Positions 17,501 through 25,031 of a DNA stretch of 64,000 nt are shown here, piece after piece; the first letter of the stretch is position 1, and every line of letters starts with the position of its first letter. The notes beneath the pieces are model-generated. The model had not been told where the DNA came from, searched no databases, and worked only from the letters and a program-made list of their open reading frames with translations. A program made the position numbers and the translations under genes. Location: positions 1 through 64,000 of the forward strand of contig JALQYQ010000005.1 in NCBI GenBank assembly GCA_023262855.1. Direction: 5' to 3'. This DNA is from Crocinitomicaceae bacterium (GTDB lineage: Bacteria; Bacteroidota; Bacteroidia; Flavobacteriales_D; Crocinitomicaceae).

Positions 17501-19757
17501 CATTTCAGGATTTGGTGGTGTGAAAGAAATAAATCCGTCACAATGGATCTTGAGTTCATCCAATACAAATGCTCCTTTGGTTTGTACTGATAGTACTGTC
17601 TATTTCTGGCGAGTGGCTGTTGATGAACCGAACCCAATTTGGCGAGAAAGCTCATTCCAATACATCCCAGGAAAAATTGGTTGGGGACAAGACCACTTCT
17701 TCCAGTTTAAGAACAATGGATTTGATGGAGTTCTTTATGATCGTCCTTCTCGTCATCGATTCTTTGGTCCAAATACTAAAGAATTGACTTGTGATGCTTT
17801 GTCAACAACTTCGATTCCTGGAATTTATTACAACGCTTATTATATAGATGGGACTCAACAGGAATATGCCATTTGTCAATATACTCCAGCTTTTTATGTT
17901 GCCATAATTGATCCTGTTACTTTAGAACCATGGGGAACAAAATATGGCACAGAAAATCCCACTCATAACTTTGGAAATTTAAACAATGAAGGTGCAAATG
18001 GTTGTCATAACCGGGTCGATAAATTTTTCATTTTCCAACAAACAGACCCAGCTCAAGTGGCTTCATTTGAAAATTTGGTCAACAACATTGTTCCCAACGG
18101 ATATTATATTTTAGTGTACACACCAATTGCAACACTTTACAATTTATGGGATTCACAATCACCGAGTTTGTACACGACTTTCCAAACTTTAGGTTCAGAT
18201 AGTATTGTGCCTGGTAGACCAAACTATCCATTTGCTTTCTTCTGTAAAAAAGGAGATCCGAATACGGTTGTGGAAGAATATGCACAAGGTCCAGGACAAA
18301 ATGTTCACTTAAGTGCTGATTTAGTTGGTTTCGATTATATTGGTCAAGAAAGTTCAACAATGATTGGACCAGCAGCAAATTGGGGAGCAGTTTATTGGAA
18401 ACAAGACTCATTAGAGACGCCAAATGCAGATACCACACAATTATATATTCGAGCATATGATATTAGTGGTACACAACAATATGTAATTGACACATTATTT
18501 ACAGCTAATGATTCAATTATCAACTTGAGTACACTTGTTGATGCAACACAATATCCTTACATTCAATTAGGTGCTTATTACAAAGATTCAGTTGGTTTCT
18601 CACCTGCTCAAATCGACAGATGGCACGTGTTGTATTCTCCACTTCCTGAAGCAGCTATCGACGGAAGTACTGCATATACGTGGCTACCTGCAAACGATAC
18701 TTTAGTTGAAGGAGAAAGTGTACAATTTGCTGTTGATGTTAAAAATATTTATACCATTCCAATGGATTCGCTATTGATTCGTTATTGGGTTCAAGATGCC
18801 AATCAGTCCATCCATCCAATTGCCTATGAACGACAAGACTCCTTGTTAGTTGGCGAAACGTTCAGAGATACAATTACATTCTCAACGGAAGGAATGCAAG
18901 GAATTAATTCTCTTTGGATGGAAGTAAATCCATACGTAAACGGAAGTTTATTTGTGACTGACCAACCAGAACAACAACACTTTAATAATTTATTACAAGT
19001 TCCTTTTTACGTAAATGGCGACAAGATAAACCCAATTTTAGATGTTACCTTTAATGGAAGACATATATTAAACGGAGATATCATTGCTCCAGAAAGTGAG
19101 ATTTTAATTTCATTGAAAGACGAAAATCCTTATTTAATTATGGATGACATTTCTGACACAACATTGTTTGGAGTTTATGTGACAGATCCTGATGGAATTC
19201 AAACGCGTATTCCGTTCATTGATGCACAAGGAAATACAATCATGCAATGGATTCCTGCAGATGGTCAATCAAAAAGGTTTAAAATAGTTTTCCCTTCTTA
19301 TTTTGAAAAAAGCGGAAAATACTCCCTACTCGTTCAAGGTGCAGACCGAAGCGGAAATTTATCAGGTGATTTAGAATACAAAATTTCATTTGAAGTAATT
19401 CATGAGTCAATGATAACGTACATGATGAATTATCCGAATCCATTTAGTACAAGTACACGCTTCGTGTTTACCTTAACAGGAAATGAAGTTCCAGATGAAA
19501 TGATTATTCAAATCATGACTGTATCAGGTAAAGTGGTTCGTGAAATAACAGAAGATCAGCTAGGTCCAATTCAAATTGGTCGAAACATTTCTGAATATGC
19601 TTGGGATGGAACAGATGAATTTGGTGATCCTTTAGCAAATGGTGTTTACTTATACCGTGTGAAAGCACAAATCAACGGTGAAGACATCAAGCACATGGAA
19701 TCTGGAGCTGATTCTCACTTCAAAAAGGAATACGGAAAAATGTATATCATGCGATAA
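14592..19757 (+). CDS. Gingipain-like C25 cysteine peptidase with type IX sorting domain (PorU2-like)
   Basis: 1721 residues with a signal peptide (to about residue 20, VSKAQ). An N-terminal beta-rich region of ~350 residues is followed by a caspase-fold C25 peptidase core; the catalytic dyad is visible as His663 (FFGHAA) and Cys695 (TNSCYNG), preceded by PTGRVAAKTNQEL. Long Ig-like beta regions follow, and the last ~110 residues (from NYPNPFSTST, about 1613) look like a type A C-terminal sorting domain/FlgD-like Ig domain. PorU-type sortases cleave that domain from type IX cargo and attach cargo to the surface. At 1721 residues it is longer than classical PorU (about 1150-1300), which favours a PorU2 paralogue or surface peptidase. 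It ends at a strong terminator. Confidence 0.85.
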   Translation: MKKIYALLLFIFAFFGVSKAQTYGNEWIQYGQKYYSFEVYSTGIHKLDYMALSAANVPLTSFSTENIQLFGREQEIPIYVEDGGDSSFDFGDYILFYADKNDGWLDTTLYETAQDVGNPKFSLYNDTIQYFFTWNNSTTNLRFTDETDVDFNSYTPSNYILSETYQSFFNAYNEGEKTSDASSSFYTSGEGWGSTAINGVSGYTWDFGSTQLTQLYQGSDAPFVKYKAVTVGVSNASFSGTGNHHSRHTIGSSNYVLEDTIFIGYKAIQIESQFPVSVLPSSGNSNFKVQIIGDQGALTDYQSINYWSFTYPKTPSLSGQTFSKFNVKNNSLESKIRLDLSSVAYVDPMVFVLGDTPRRIPLISNGGNYSTLIPNSASGDEQTVIYQEKSTFITIGALTPVNGTGDFTNFANLSPEKALLMIYNPALQAASADYAAYRNSTAGGNYNVILANCNELYQQFGGGIEKHINGIRRFAHYMYDAASQKPVGLFLMGKGIREANVTGTTVTGPGTRTSPANFALSLIPSFGQPSSDNCITSNLPGTTKWTPLIPTGRVAAKTNQELADYLEKIQAFEANQDQASVYNSSTKDWQKQILHFSGGTDANQMSTFQGYLSAMKYIIENENYAGNVITHAKVNNDPMPPSELNDIMTRIQDGVSLITFFGHAAATTSGFEINIDEPSNWNNAGKYPIVLTNSCYNGNIFQNGISKSEQFVNIPDNGAIGYIGTIGLGIASTLYQYSSELYHQFSSGDYGGTLAEQMKNTISTIEYPNANLLVESTCTQMTLNGDPMLKINWHTEPEIEITNQSLTFSPDQLDLTVDSIEINLEIKNLGRSITDTFQVEVTRNFPSSSVDSVYSFFIPKLNYLHNLNFKVPMQPNIGIGVNNFDVKVDLPTFVDEQYDEINNNQLTKTLFINVDGIQPVLPYEYAVVPEDSVTVKASTINPIADFNTYRFELDTIDFVGAPSPFHRYATISGFGGVKEINPSQWILSSSNTNAPLVCTDSTVYFWRVAVDEPNPIWRESSFQYIPGKIGWGQDHFFQFKNNGFDGVLYDRPSRHRFFGPNTKELTCDALSTTSIPGIYYNAYYIDGTQQEYAICQYTPAFYVAIIDPVTLEPWGTKYGTENPTHNFGNLNNEGANGCHNRVDKFFIFQQTDPAQVASFENLVNNIVPNGYYILVYTPIATLYNLWDSQSPSLYTTFQTLGSDSIVPGRPNYPFAFFCKKGDPNTVVEEYAQGPGQNVHLSADLVGFDYIGQESSTMIGPAANWGAVYWKQDSLETPNADTTQLYIRAYDISGTQQYVIDTLFTANDSIINLSTLVDATQYPYIQLGAYYKDSVGFSPAQIDRWHVLYSPLPEAAIDGSTAYTWLPANDTLVEGESVQFAVDVKNIYTIPMDSLLIRYWVQDANQSIHPIAYERQDSLLVGETFRDTITFSTEGMQGINSLWMEVNPYVNGSLFVTDQPEQQHFNNLLQVPFYVNGDKINPILDVTFNGRHILNGDIIAPESEILISLKDENPYLIMDDISDTTLFGVYVTDPDGIQTRIPFIDAQGNTIMQWIPADGQSKRFKIVFPSYFEKSGKYSLLVQGADRSGNLSGDLEYKISFEVIHESMITYMMNYPNPFSTSTRFVFTLTGNEVPDEMIIQIMTVSGKVVREITEDQLGPIQIGRNISEYAWDGTDEFGDPLANGVYLYRVKAQINGEDIKHMESGADSHFKKEYGKMYIMR

Positions 19758-19763
19758 GAATTG

Positions 19764-19799
19764 AAATCCCTGAGTAAACCACTTGGGGATTTTTCTTTT
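19764..19799 (+). terminator. Terminator after the C25 peptidase gene
   Basis: Stem AAATCCC (19764-19770) / GGGATTT (19786-19792) running into TTTCTTTT. It lies 6 nt after the stop and also separates the convergent phosphatase gene ending at 19803. Confidence 0.75.
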
Positions 19800-19802
19800 A
19801 AA

Positions 19803-21038
19803 TCAAAAGAAGCGACAACTGAAAATCGCCGTATCATCCACAAGGGACAAATCTCCTCGCCATTCATCAAGTTTAGAGAAAATTAAATTGTTCATGTCTT
19901 CCATTTTTAATGGGTAATAACTATGTACCAATTTGATCAAGCGTTCAATTCCGAAGAACTCTTCTTTCTCATTTTCAAGCTCAACAACACCGTCTGTGTA
20001 CAGTACTATTGTTGTATTCGGTTTTAAAATCTGCTTACCAATATGAATAAATGGCAATTCATCTAACATTCCCAAACCTATACAGCCAGTAGAAAGCATT
20101 TCAACTTTTCGACCGTTCGTTATAAATGGATGATTGTGTCCTGCGTTTACATATTTCAACTCGCGCGTATTCGCATTGTAATGCGCTATAAAAAATGTAA
20201 TAAACTTCTCCCCTTTTGCGCTTCGCATCACCTTTTTATTCAATTCTTCCATCAAGAATTCCATTTCAAATCGCTGGTAATTAAAAAGGGTTCGAATCGT
20301 TGCTTGAAAATTTGCCATCAGCATTGCTGCACCAATACCTTTTCCGGAAACGTCAGCAATACAAATCATGTATTCATCATCACCCAATGGAATGAAATCG
20401 TAATAATCTCCCCCGACTTCGTGACGTGGCGTATATTTGGCAGAAATATCCATTCGTCTATTCGATGGCAGTTCAGATGGAAAAAGTAATTTTTGCATCT
20501 CTGAAGCAACTTCCAATTCTTTTTTGATACGTTCCTGAATGATGCTTTGACGCGCCATACGTTGATTTTCAATCGCAACAACAATGATATTTGTCAAGGT
20601 CTGCACAAATCCCATGTGCGCCATGGAATCATTTAATTTCAGCACATCGTCTTTTGCGATTCCTGAAAACAGCAAATATGCAAGTGGTTTATCTTTATGA
20701 AAAACTGGAACGATGACATCAAATTCCATCAATACTTTCGATTGAGAAGATTCAATGACCGTAATTTCTTTGAAGCGAAAAAGATCGCGTTCAACATCGA
20801 TGTCTTTTATTTTTCCTTTGAATCCCGTTTTCAATAAACAATTCCACTCATCTTGGCGATTAAATAGAATGAATCGTTTAAATCCAAGTTGTTCTTTAAG
20901 AATGAATTCGTAGATTTTTACGAGCTGGTCTACACCTTGATTGGAATTAATAGCCGTCGTAATCTCTAGCAAAGAGTTTAATTTAAAATCTTTGAGTTTA
21001 ATTTGATTTTCTAAATTCTTTACTAGTTTTTCTATCAT
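19803..21038 (-). CDS. GAF-like/SpoIIE-type PP2C serine phosphatase
   Basis: 411 residues from the ATG at 21038, which overlaps the lpxD stop as TAATG; a longer frame inside lpxD is rejected. Residues 1-45 are a coiled coil, ~45-175 look like a GAF sensory domain, and ~190-411 are an RsbU/SpoIIE PP2C phosphatase with metal-binding acids in GGDYYDF, IADVSGKG, LYTDGVVEL and DDTA. Such enzymes dephosphorylate anti-sigma-factor antagonists in partner-switching stress pathways. No anti-sigma or STAS gene is adjacent. Coupling to lpxD suggests an envelope-related signal, which is inference. Confidence 0.9.
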   Translation of the reverse strand: MIEKLVKNLENQIKLKDFKLNSLLEITTAINSNQGVDQLVKIYEFILKEQLGFKRFILFNRQDEWNCLLKTGFKGKIKDIDVERDLFRFKEITVIESSQSKVLMEFDVIVPVFHKDKPLAYLLFSGIAKDDVLKLNDSMAHMGFVQTLTNIIVVAIENQRMARQSIIQERIKKELEVASEMQKLLFPSELPSNRRMDISAKYTPRHEVGGDYYDFIPLGDDEYMICIADVSGKGIGAAMLMANFQATIRTLFNYQRFEMEFLMEELNKKVMRSAKGEKFITFFIAHYNANTRELKYVNAGHNHPFITNGRKVEMLSTGCIGLGMLDELPFIHIGKQILKPNTTIVLYTDGVVELENEKEEFFGIERLIKLVHSYYPLKMEDMNNLIFSKLDEWRGDLSLVDDTAIFSCRFF

Positions 21039-21964
21039 TACAACTTGTCCAGAATTTGAGGTAATCTTCTCAAGGCAGCCATTTCTCGGAATTTCTCTTT
21101 TACATCCGAACATGGACTACCGAAATAGGTTTTTCCACCTTCTAAACTTTTAGAAATTCCAGATTGAGCCAAAACAATCGCTCCTTCTCCAATTGTCACA
21201 TCACTAGCGCAACCGACTTGTCCCCAGAGTGTAACTTTGTCTTCAATGCGAACACAACCTGCCAAACCAACGTTTGCCGCCATTAAACAATCTTTCCCAA
21301 CAACTGTATCGTGACCAATGTGAACTTGATTATCAATTTTTGTTCCTTCACCAATTGTTGTCATTCCTGTTACGCCAGCATCAATTGTGCAGAGTGCTCC
21401 AATTTCGACATTTTGTTTCAGGTGAACGCCACCGCACGTATGCATGCGATCAAATCCAGTTGGTTTTTTCTTGTAATAAAAAGCGTAATGACCAATCACC
21501 GAATTCGGTCCAACGATCACATTGTCTTCAAGGATGCAATCATCCATGATACAAACACCTGGATGCAAAGTCACATTTTTACCAATTTTCACGCGATGAC
21601 CAATGAATACATTTGGATAAATTAAAGCTGACTCATCAACAACCGAATTTTCACCAATGGCTTGTGTCTGCGGTTTAAAAGGCGAGAAATAGCGTGTCAA
21701 CCGATTGAAATCATCAAAAGGTGTCTTAGAAATAATTAGCCCTTTTCCTTTCGGACATTCAACGGCTTGATCGATTAAAACAGTAGTCGCTGCACTTTTT
21801 AATGCCTTTTCATAATATTTGGGATGATCAACAAACACCAAATCGCCTGGAACAACCACATGAATTTCATTGATTCCTGTGACCAAATGATTTGGATCAC
21901 CAACGAATTCACACTTGATTAATTCTGCAATTTCCTTTAAAGTATGTGGAGTGTTTAATTTCAT
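21038..21964 (-). CDS. lpxD: LpxD-type UDP-3-O-acyl-glucosamine N-acyltransferase
   Basis: 308 residues. An N-terminal uridine-binding-like domain (about 1-95) is followed by a left-handed beta-helix of hexapeptide repeats (e.g. IGKNVTLHPGVCI, IGEGTKIDNQVHIGHDTVVG), whose HIGHD supplies the expected catalytic His. LpxD adds the second acyl chain in lipid A synthesis. Bacteroidetes often carry two LpxD-like proteins; this one is slightly short and not in an lpx cluster, so it may be the accessory paralogue. It is translationally coupled to the downstream phosphatase. Confidence 0.88.
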   Translation of the reverse strand: MKLNTPHTLKEIAELIKCEFVGDPNHLVTGINEIHVVVPGDLVFVDHPKYYEKALKSAATTVLIDQAVECPKGKGLIISKTPFDDFNRLTRYFSPFKPQTQAIGENSVVDESALIYPNVFIGHRVKIGKNVTLHPGVCIMDDCILEDNVIVGPNSVIGHYAFYYKKKPTGFDRMHTCGGVHLKQNVEIGALCTIDAGVTGMTTIGEGTKIDNQVHIGHDTVVGKDCLMAANVGLAGCVRIEDKVTLWGQVGCASDVTIGEGAIVLAQSGISKSLEGGKTYFGSPCSDVKEKFREMAALRRLPQILDKL

Positions 21965-22088
21965 CGCGCTTTTTTTTGTAAAATTACAACCAAATCATTC
22001 CCATTTTAACTAAAAACAGTAGACTTTTCACCCGCACCGTGTTAATAGCCTCACCAATTTTATAAGTGTGCGTTTCATATTAAAATTG

Positions 22089-22096
22089 TACGTTTG
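22089..22096 (+). promoter_or_regulatory. -7 box TACGTTTG for the CDF transporter gene
   Basis: TAnnTTTG match ending 7 nt before the ATG at 22104. It excludes the upstream frame start at 22068 and implies a very short or absent leader. Confidence 0.5.
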
Positions 22097-22103
22097 TAAT
22101 TCA

Positions 22104-22982
22104 ATGGAAAAGAAGGAAACAAAGAGCGAAAAAGCCATCAAAACAACCTACTGGAGTATTGCCGGAAACACCTTTCTTGCAATTACAAAAGGCATTGCGG
22201 GTGTTTTTGGTAACTCTTATGCCTTAATTGCCGATGCAATCGAATCAACTACTGATATTTTCTCTTCTTTATTAGTTCTTTTTGGTTTAAAATATGCTGC
22301 TAAACCTGCCGATGAAAATCATCCTTATGGCCATGGCAAAGCAGAACCGTTGATCACATTTGCAGTTGTTGGATTTTTGGTCGTTTCTGCAACAATCATT
22401 TTTATAGAGAGTATTCACAATATTCAACAGCCACATGACATTCCCAAACCATTCACATTGATAGTGTTGGGTGCAATTATTTTATTTAAAGAAGCTTCTT
22501 ATCGCTATGTAATTCGAAAAAGCAAAGAAACGAATTCAACGTCTCTTAAAGCGGATGCTTGGCACCATCGAAGTGATGCCGTTACCTCATTAATGGCTTT
22601 TATCGGAATTAGTATTGCCTTGTTTTTTGGCAAAGGATATGAAACAGCAGATGATTGGGCAGCTCTTTTAGCATCGCTCTTTATCGTTTACAATGCTTAT
22701 TTAATTTTTCGACCAGCTTTGGGAGAAATCATGGACGAACATTTACATGACGATATCATCGAAGAAATACGCCTTCAAAGTATTAAAGTGGAAGGTGTCA
22801 TTGCAACTGAAAAATGTTATGTACGCAAAATGGGAATGCTTTATATCGTTGACCTACATGTGATTGTGCAAAAAGATTTAACAGTTTTTGAAGGACATGA
22901 AATTGCTCATAAAGTAAAAGATGCCTTGATGAATGATATTCCAGATATCGCCGATATTTTAATTCACATCGAACCGAATTAA
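22104..22982 (+). CDS. Cation diffusion facilitator (CDF) family metal exporter
   Basis: 292 residues from the ATG at 22104. Six membrane helices are expected in the first ~210 residues. Metal-site acids appear in ALIADAIESTTDIFSS (helix II) and DAWHHRSDAVTS (helix V, HxxxD), and HPYGHGKAEP is the typical cytoplasmic loop. The last ~80 residues form the C-terminal dimerisation domain (GVIATEKCYVRKMG...HIEPN). The family exports Zn2+, Fe2+ or Mn2+ by proton exchange; the metal cannot be fixed by eye. The gene appears monocistronic. Confidence 0.93.
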   Translation: MEKKETKSEKAIKTTYWSIAGNTFLAITKGIAGVFGNSYALIADAIESTTDIFSSLLVLFGLKYAAKPADENHPYGHGKAEPLITFAVVGFLVVSATIIFIESIHNIQQPHDIPKPFTLIVLGAIILFKEASYRYVIRKSKETNSTSLKADAWHHRSDAVTSLMAFIGISIALFFGKGYETADDWAALLASLFIVYNAYLIFRPALGEIMDEHLHDDIIEEIRLQSIKVEGVIATEKCYVRKMGMLYIVDLHVIVQKDLTVFEGHEIAHKVKDALMNDIPDIADILIHIEPN

Positions 22983-23020
22983 TCCAAAATCATCTAATTT
23001 TTTCATAATAAAATGTGATT

Positions 23021-23038
23021 TGAGGGGCTAGCACCTCA
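23021..23038. other. Hairpin after the CDF gene
   Basis: TGAGG (23021-23025) / CCTCA (23034-23038), 39 nt past the CDF stop, without a T-run. The preceding GATTTGAGG is repeated at about 23078-23086 at the start of the putative RNA. Confidence 0.35.
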
Positions 23039-23059
23039 GAATAAACCGTTTTAGCAACT

Positions 23060-23067
23060 TACATTTG
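23060..23067 (+). promoter_or_regulatory. -7 box TACATTTG of a possible small RNA
   Basis: A TAnnTTTG match in non-coding DNA that is followed ~95 nt later by a strong terminator with no open frame between. No clear -33 TTG was found, so it is weak. Confidence 0.35.
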
Positions 23068-23137
23068 TACTGTAGTCGATTTGAGGTGATTAATAGAATC
23101 AATCATTTTTTAAACACCTCGAGCATATAATTGTTAA

Positions 23138-23159
23138 GGTTTAGGTTAGGTTTAGGTTA
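23138..23159. repeat. Tandem 11-mer repeat
   Basis: Two exact back-to-back copies of GGTTTAGGTTA directly before the terminator at 23162. Confidence 0.7.
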
Positions 23160-23161
23160 AT

Positions 23162-23192
23162 AAGGATGATCAAATGGTCATCCTTTTTTTTT
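23162..23192 (+). terminator. Strong intrinsic terminator in the 23.0-23.2 kb gap
   Basis: Stem AAGGATGA (23162-23169) / TCATCCTT (23178-23185) followed by nine T. It lies 180 nt past the CDF stop, which is unusually far for the terminator of that gene. Confidence 0.85.
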
Positions 23193-23235
23193 GAACCAAA
23201 AAAGTAGATAAGTGTAAGCAAGAAAAAACTACACA

Positions 23236-23853
23236 ATGAAACAACTTTTTTTATTCAGCTTATTAGCCATATCATTCAGCTTTTCTGCTATTGGTCAAAC
23301 AAAATTCATTTCCTACAAAAGTCATAGTGGGCAAAAACACAATTTGAGGAAAGCCCTTTCAAAAAATCTTTTTTCAATTGGAGAATCGAACTATGGAATG
23401 GCTCCACAGCGCATGGTTAGAAATTCAAAACTCGACACTGTAATTCTATTGTCAGAGAAAAAAGCAGTAATGATCACAAGTGAATATTGTCATTTCGAAG
23501 ACTATGGTGGTGGAGATCGAACTAGCGAACAGTTATGGAATGCCGGAAAAGACACAGTTTACGATCACCCTGTTTTTAATTCTGGAAAAAGTGTCAGTGA
23601 AATAAAAAAAACGCTCAAACAAGAATACTTCTTTGCAAACCCAATTGATTCAGTTGTATTTCTTGGATTCGATGGAACGTATTATCAGGAATCACCAAAA
23701 AAAATGAAGCAAAAAGCGATTCGTCTAGAACCAAAATTACATGAAGCGAATACAGATGAAAACCTTGAAAAACCAGAGCCACGAAAACCAACTTCTCTCT
23801 TCATGATTTTCGTAATTTCTATTTTTTCTGTGATTTGTAATTGTCATTTTTAA
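23236..23853 (+). CDS. Secreted hypothetical protein with C-terminal membrane segment
   Basis: 205 residues, not recognised. There is an N-terminal signal peptide (cleavage near AIGQT) and a hydrophobic C-terminal stretch (about residues 186-202, FMIFVISIFSVICNC), so the protein may be exported and anchored at its C-terminus. The middle is basic and polar, with no motif I know. The stop is 8 nt before the ATG of the membrane protein at 23862, so the two are probably co-transcribed. Confidence 0.7.
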   Translation: MKQLFLFSLLAISFSFSAIGQTKFISYKSHSGQKHNLRKALSKNLFSIGESNYGMAPQRMVRNSKLDTVILLSEKKAVMITSEYCHFEDYGGGDRTSEQLWNAGKDTVYDHPVFNSGKSVSEIKKTLKQEYFFANPIDSVVFLGFDGTYYQESPKKMKQKAIRLEPKLHEANTDENLEKPEPRKPTSLFMIFVISIFSVICNCHF

Positions 23854-23861
23854 CCGAACTA

Positions 23862-25031
23862 ATGCGGCTTTATCTCAGTATCTTGATTCTTTTAGGAATA
23901 TTCTTCATTCCAGTTTCTTCCCAGTTTTATGCTATCCAAAATTGGTTAACTGAAGCGTTTTTTGGTCAATTTGTGAATTGGTCAGCCTACCAACTAAACA
24001 TTCATTGGGAGCTCAATGATTTTTCATCGGATTCAACTCGTTTGATGCTATTACTTGCATGGTTACTCATATTTTCTCTACCGATATTTTTCTTCATTAA
24101 GTATAGAAAAGAAAACTTCGTTAAAAAAATCATTTCAATTACTTCGATTTTTTCGACCTATTTCATTGCTTGGATTTTATTGAAATATGGTTTCGACAAA
24201 CTTTTCAAGGCTCAATTTTACTCACCTGAACCCAATATTCTTTATTCAAAAGTCGGTGATTTAGATAAAGACATTCTATTCTGGACAAGCATGGGAAGTT
24301 CTTATTCCTACTCAGTAATTACGGGTCTTTTTGAAATCATCTCAGGAATTCTCCTGCTCTTTCGAAAAACAAGAAATCTAGCCATTCTACTTTCAATTGG
24401 TGTTTTCGTAAATGTTCTTGCAATCAATGTTGGATTTGATATTTCTGTTAAATTATTTGCAGTATTTCTCTTGCTAACCTCTTTATACTTAGCAGCACCA
24501 TTTGCTCGAAATCTTTGGCTTTTTCTAAGTAACCAATCGTTCAAACTATCAACAAACAATGAAAAACACATCCCTGAATTCAATGGCGCTAAATGGCTCA
24601 AACTTCTATTGATTTTTGGAATTTTTCTTGAATGTTTATACCCGTTCATGAAGAACTCCAATTTTAACGACGATTTAGCTGAACGTCCAATATATCATGG
24701 AGCTTACGAAGTAGAAGCAATTGTTAGAGGAAGCGATACTCTTTCTCCAGCAATAGCAAACTTGAATCGTTTGTTTTTTCATCGTGATCACTACTTGATT
24801 TTGCAAGACACAGCGGATAGCTTCGTAGATTATTCGTATTCTTTAAATGCAGCGCAAACTAAAATCAAATTAATTGATTACAACGAAAACACTAAGGTTT
24901 ACACTATTTCATACAACCCCAGAACAAGCACCTTGCTATTAAAAAACAGCAAGGAACAATTGATTTGTAAAGCACTTCCTTGGAAACAAATGGCGTTGTT
25001 GCAACCATTGTTCCATTTGACAGTTGATTAA
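23862..25031 (+). CDS. Multi-helix membrane protein with DoxX-like region
   Basis: 389 residues from the ATG at 23862; an earlier in-frame start overlaps the previous gene. Roughly seven to eight hydrophobic helices fill the first ~270 residues. The block around residues 100-215 (WILLKYGFDKLFKAQF ... GLFEIISGILLLFRKTRNLA) resembles DoxX-like proteins of unknown function. A ~115-residue soluble C-terminal domain follows. Its TAA overlaps the stop of the convergent E1 gene by 3 bases. Confidence 0.7.
   Translation: MRLYLSILILLGIFFIPVSSQFYAIQNWLTEAFFGQFVNWSAYQLNIHWELNDFSSDSTRLMLLLAWLLIFSLPIFFFIKYRKENFVKKIISITSIFSTYFIAWILLKYGFDKLFKAQFYSPEPNILYSKVGDLDKDILFWTSMGSSYSYSVITGLFEIISGILLLFRKTRNLAILLSIGVFVNVLAINVGFDISVKLFAVFLLLTSLYLAAPFARNLWLFLSNQSFKLSTNNEKHIPEFNGAKWLKLLLIFGIFLECLYPFMKNSNFNDDLAERPIYHGAYEVEAIVRGSDTLSPAIANLNRLFFHRDHYLILQDTADSFVDYSYSLNAAQTKIKLIDYNENTKVYTISYNPRTSTLLLKNSKEQLICKALPWKQMALLQPLFHLTVD

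Larger units (their letters stand above)
23074..23192 (+). ncRNA. Putative structured small RNA
   Basis: Between a TACATTTG box and a perfect terminator lies ~120 nt without coding potential. It contains a dyad GAGGTG (23083-23088) / CACCTC (23115-23120), a nested TGATT/AATCA pair, and a tandem 11-mer GGTTTAGGTTA (23138-23148 and 23149-23159). This layout fits an independent small RNA; it could equally be the 5' or 3' untranslated part of a neighbour. Confidence 0.35.

Noticed and set aside
21039-21113. N-terminal extension of the SpoIIE-type phosphatase into lpxD
   Set aside because: It is fully contained in lpxD; the ATG at 21038 overlapping the lpxD stop is a normal coupled start.
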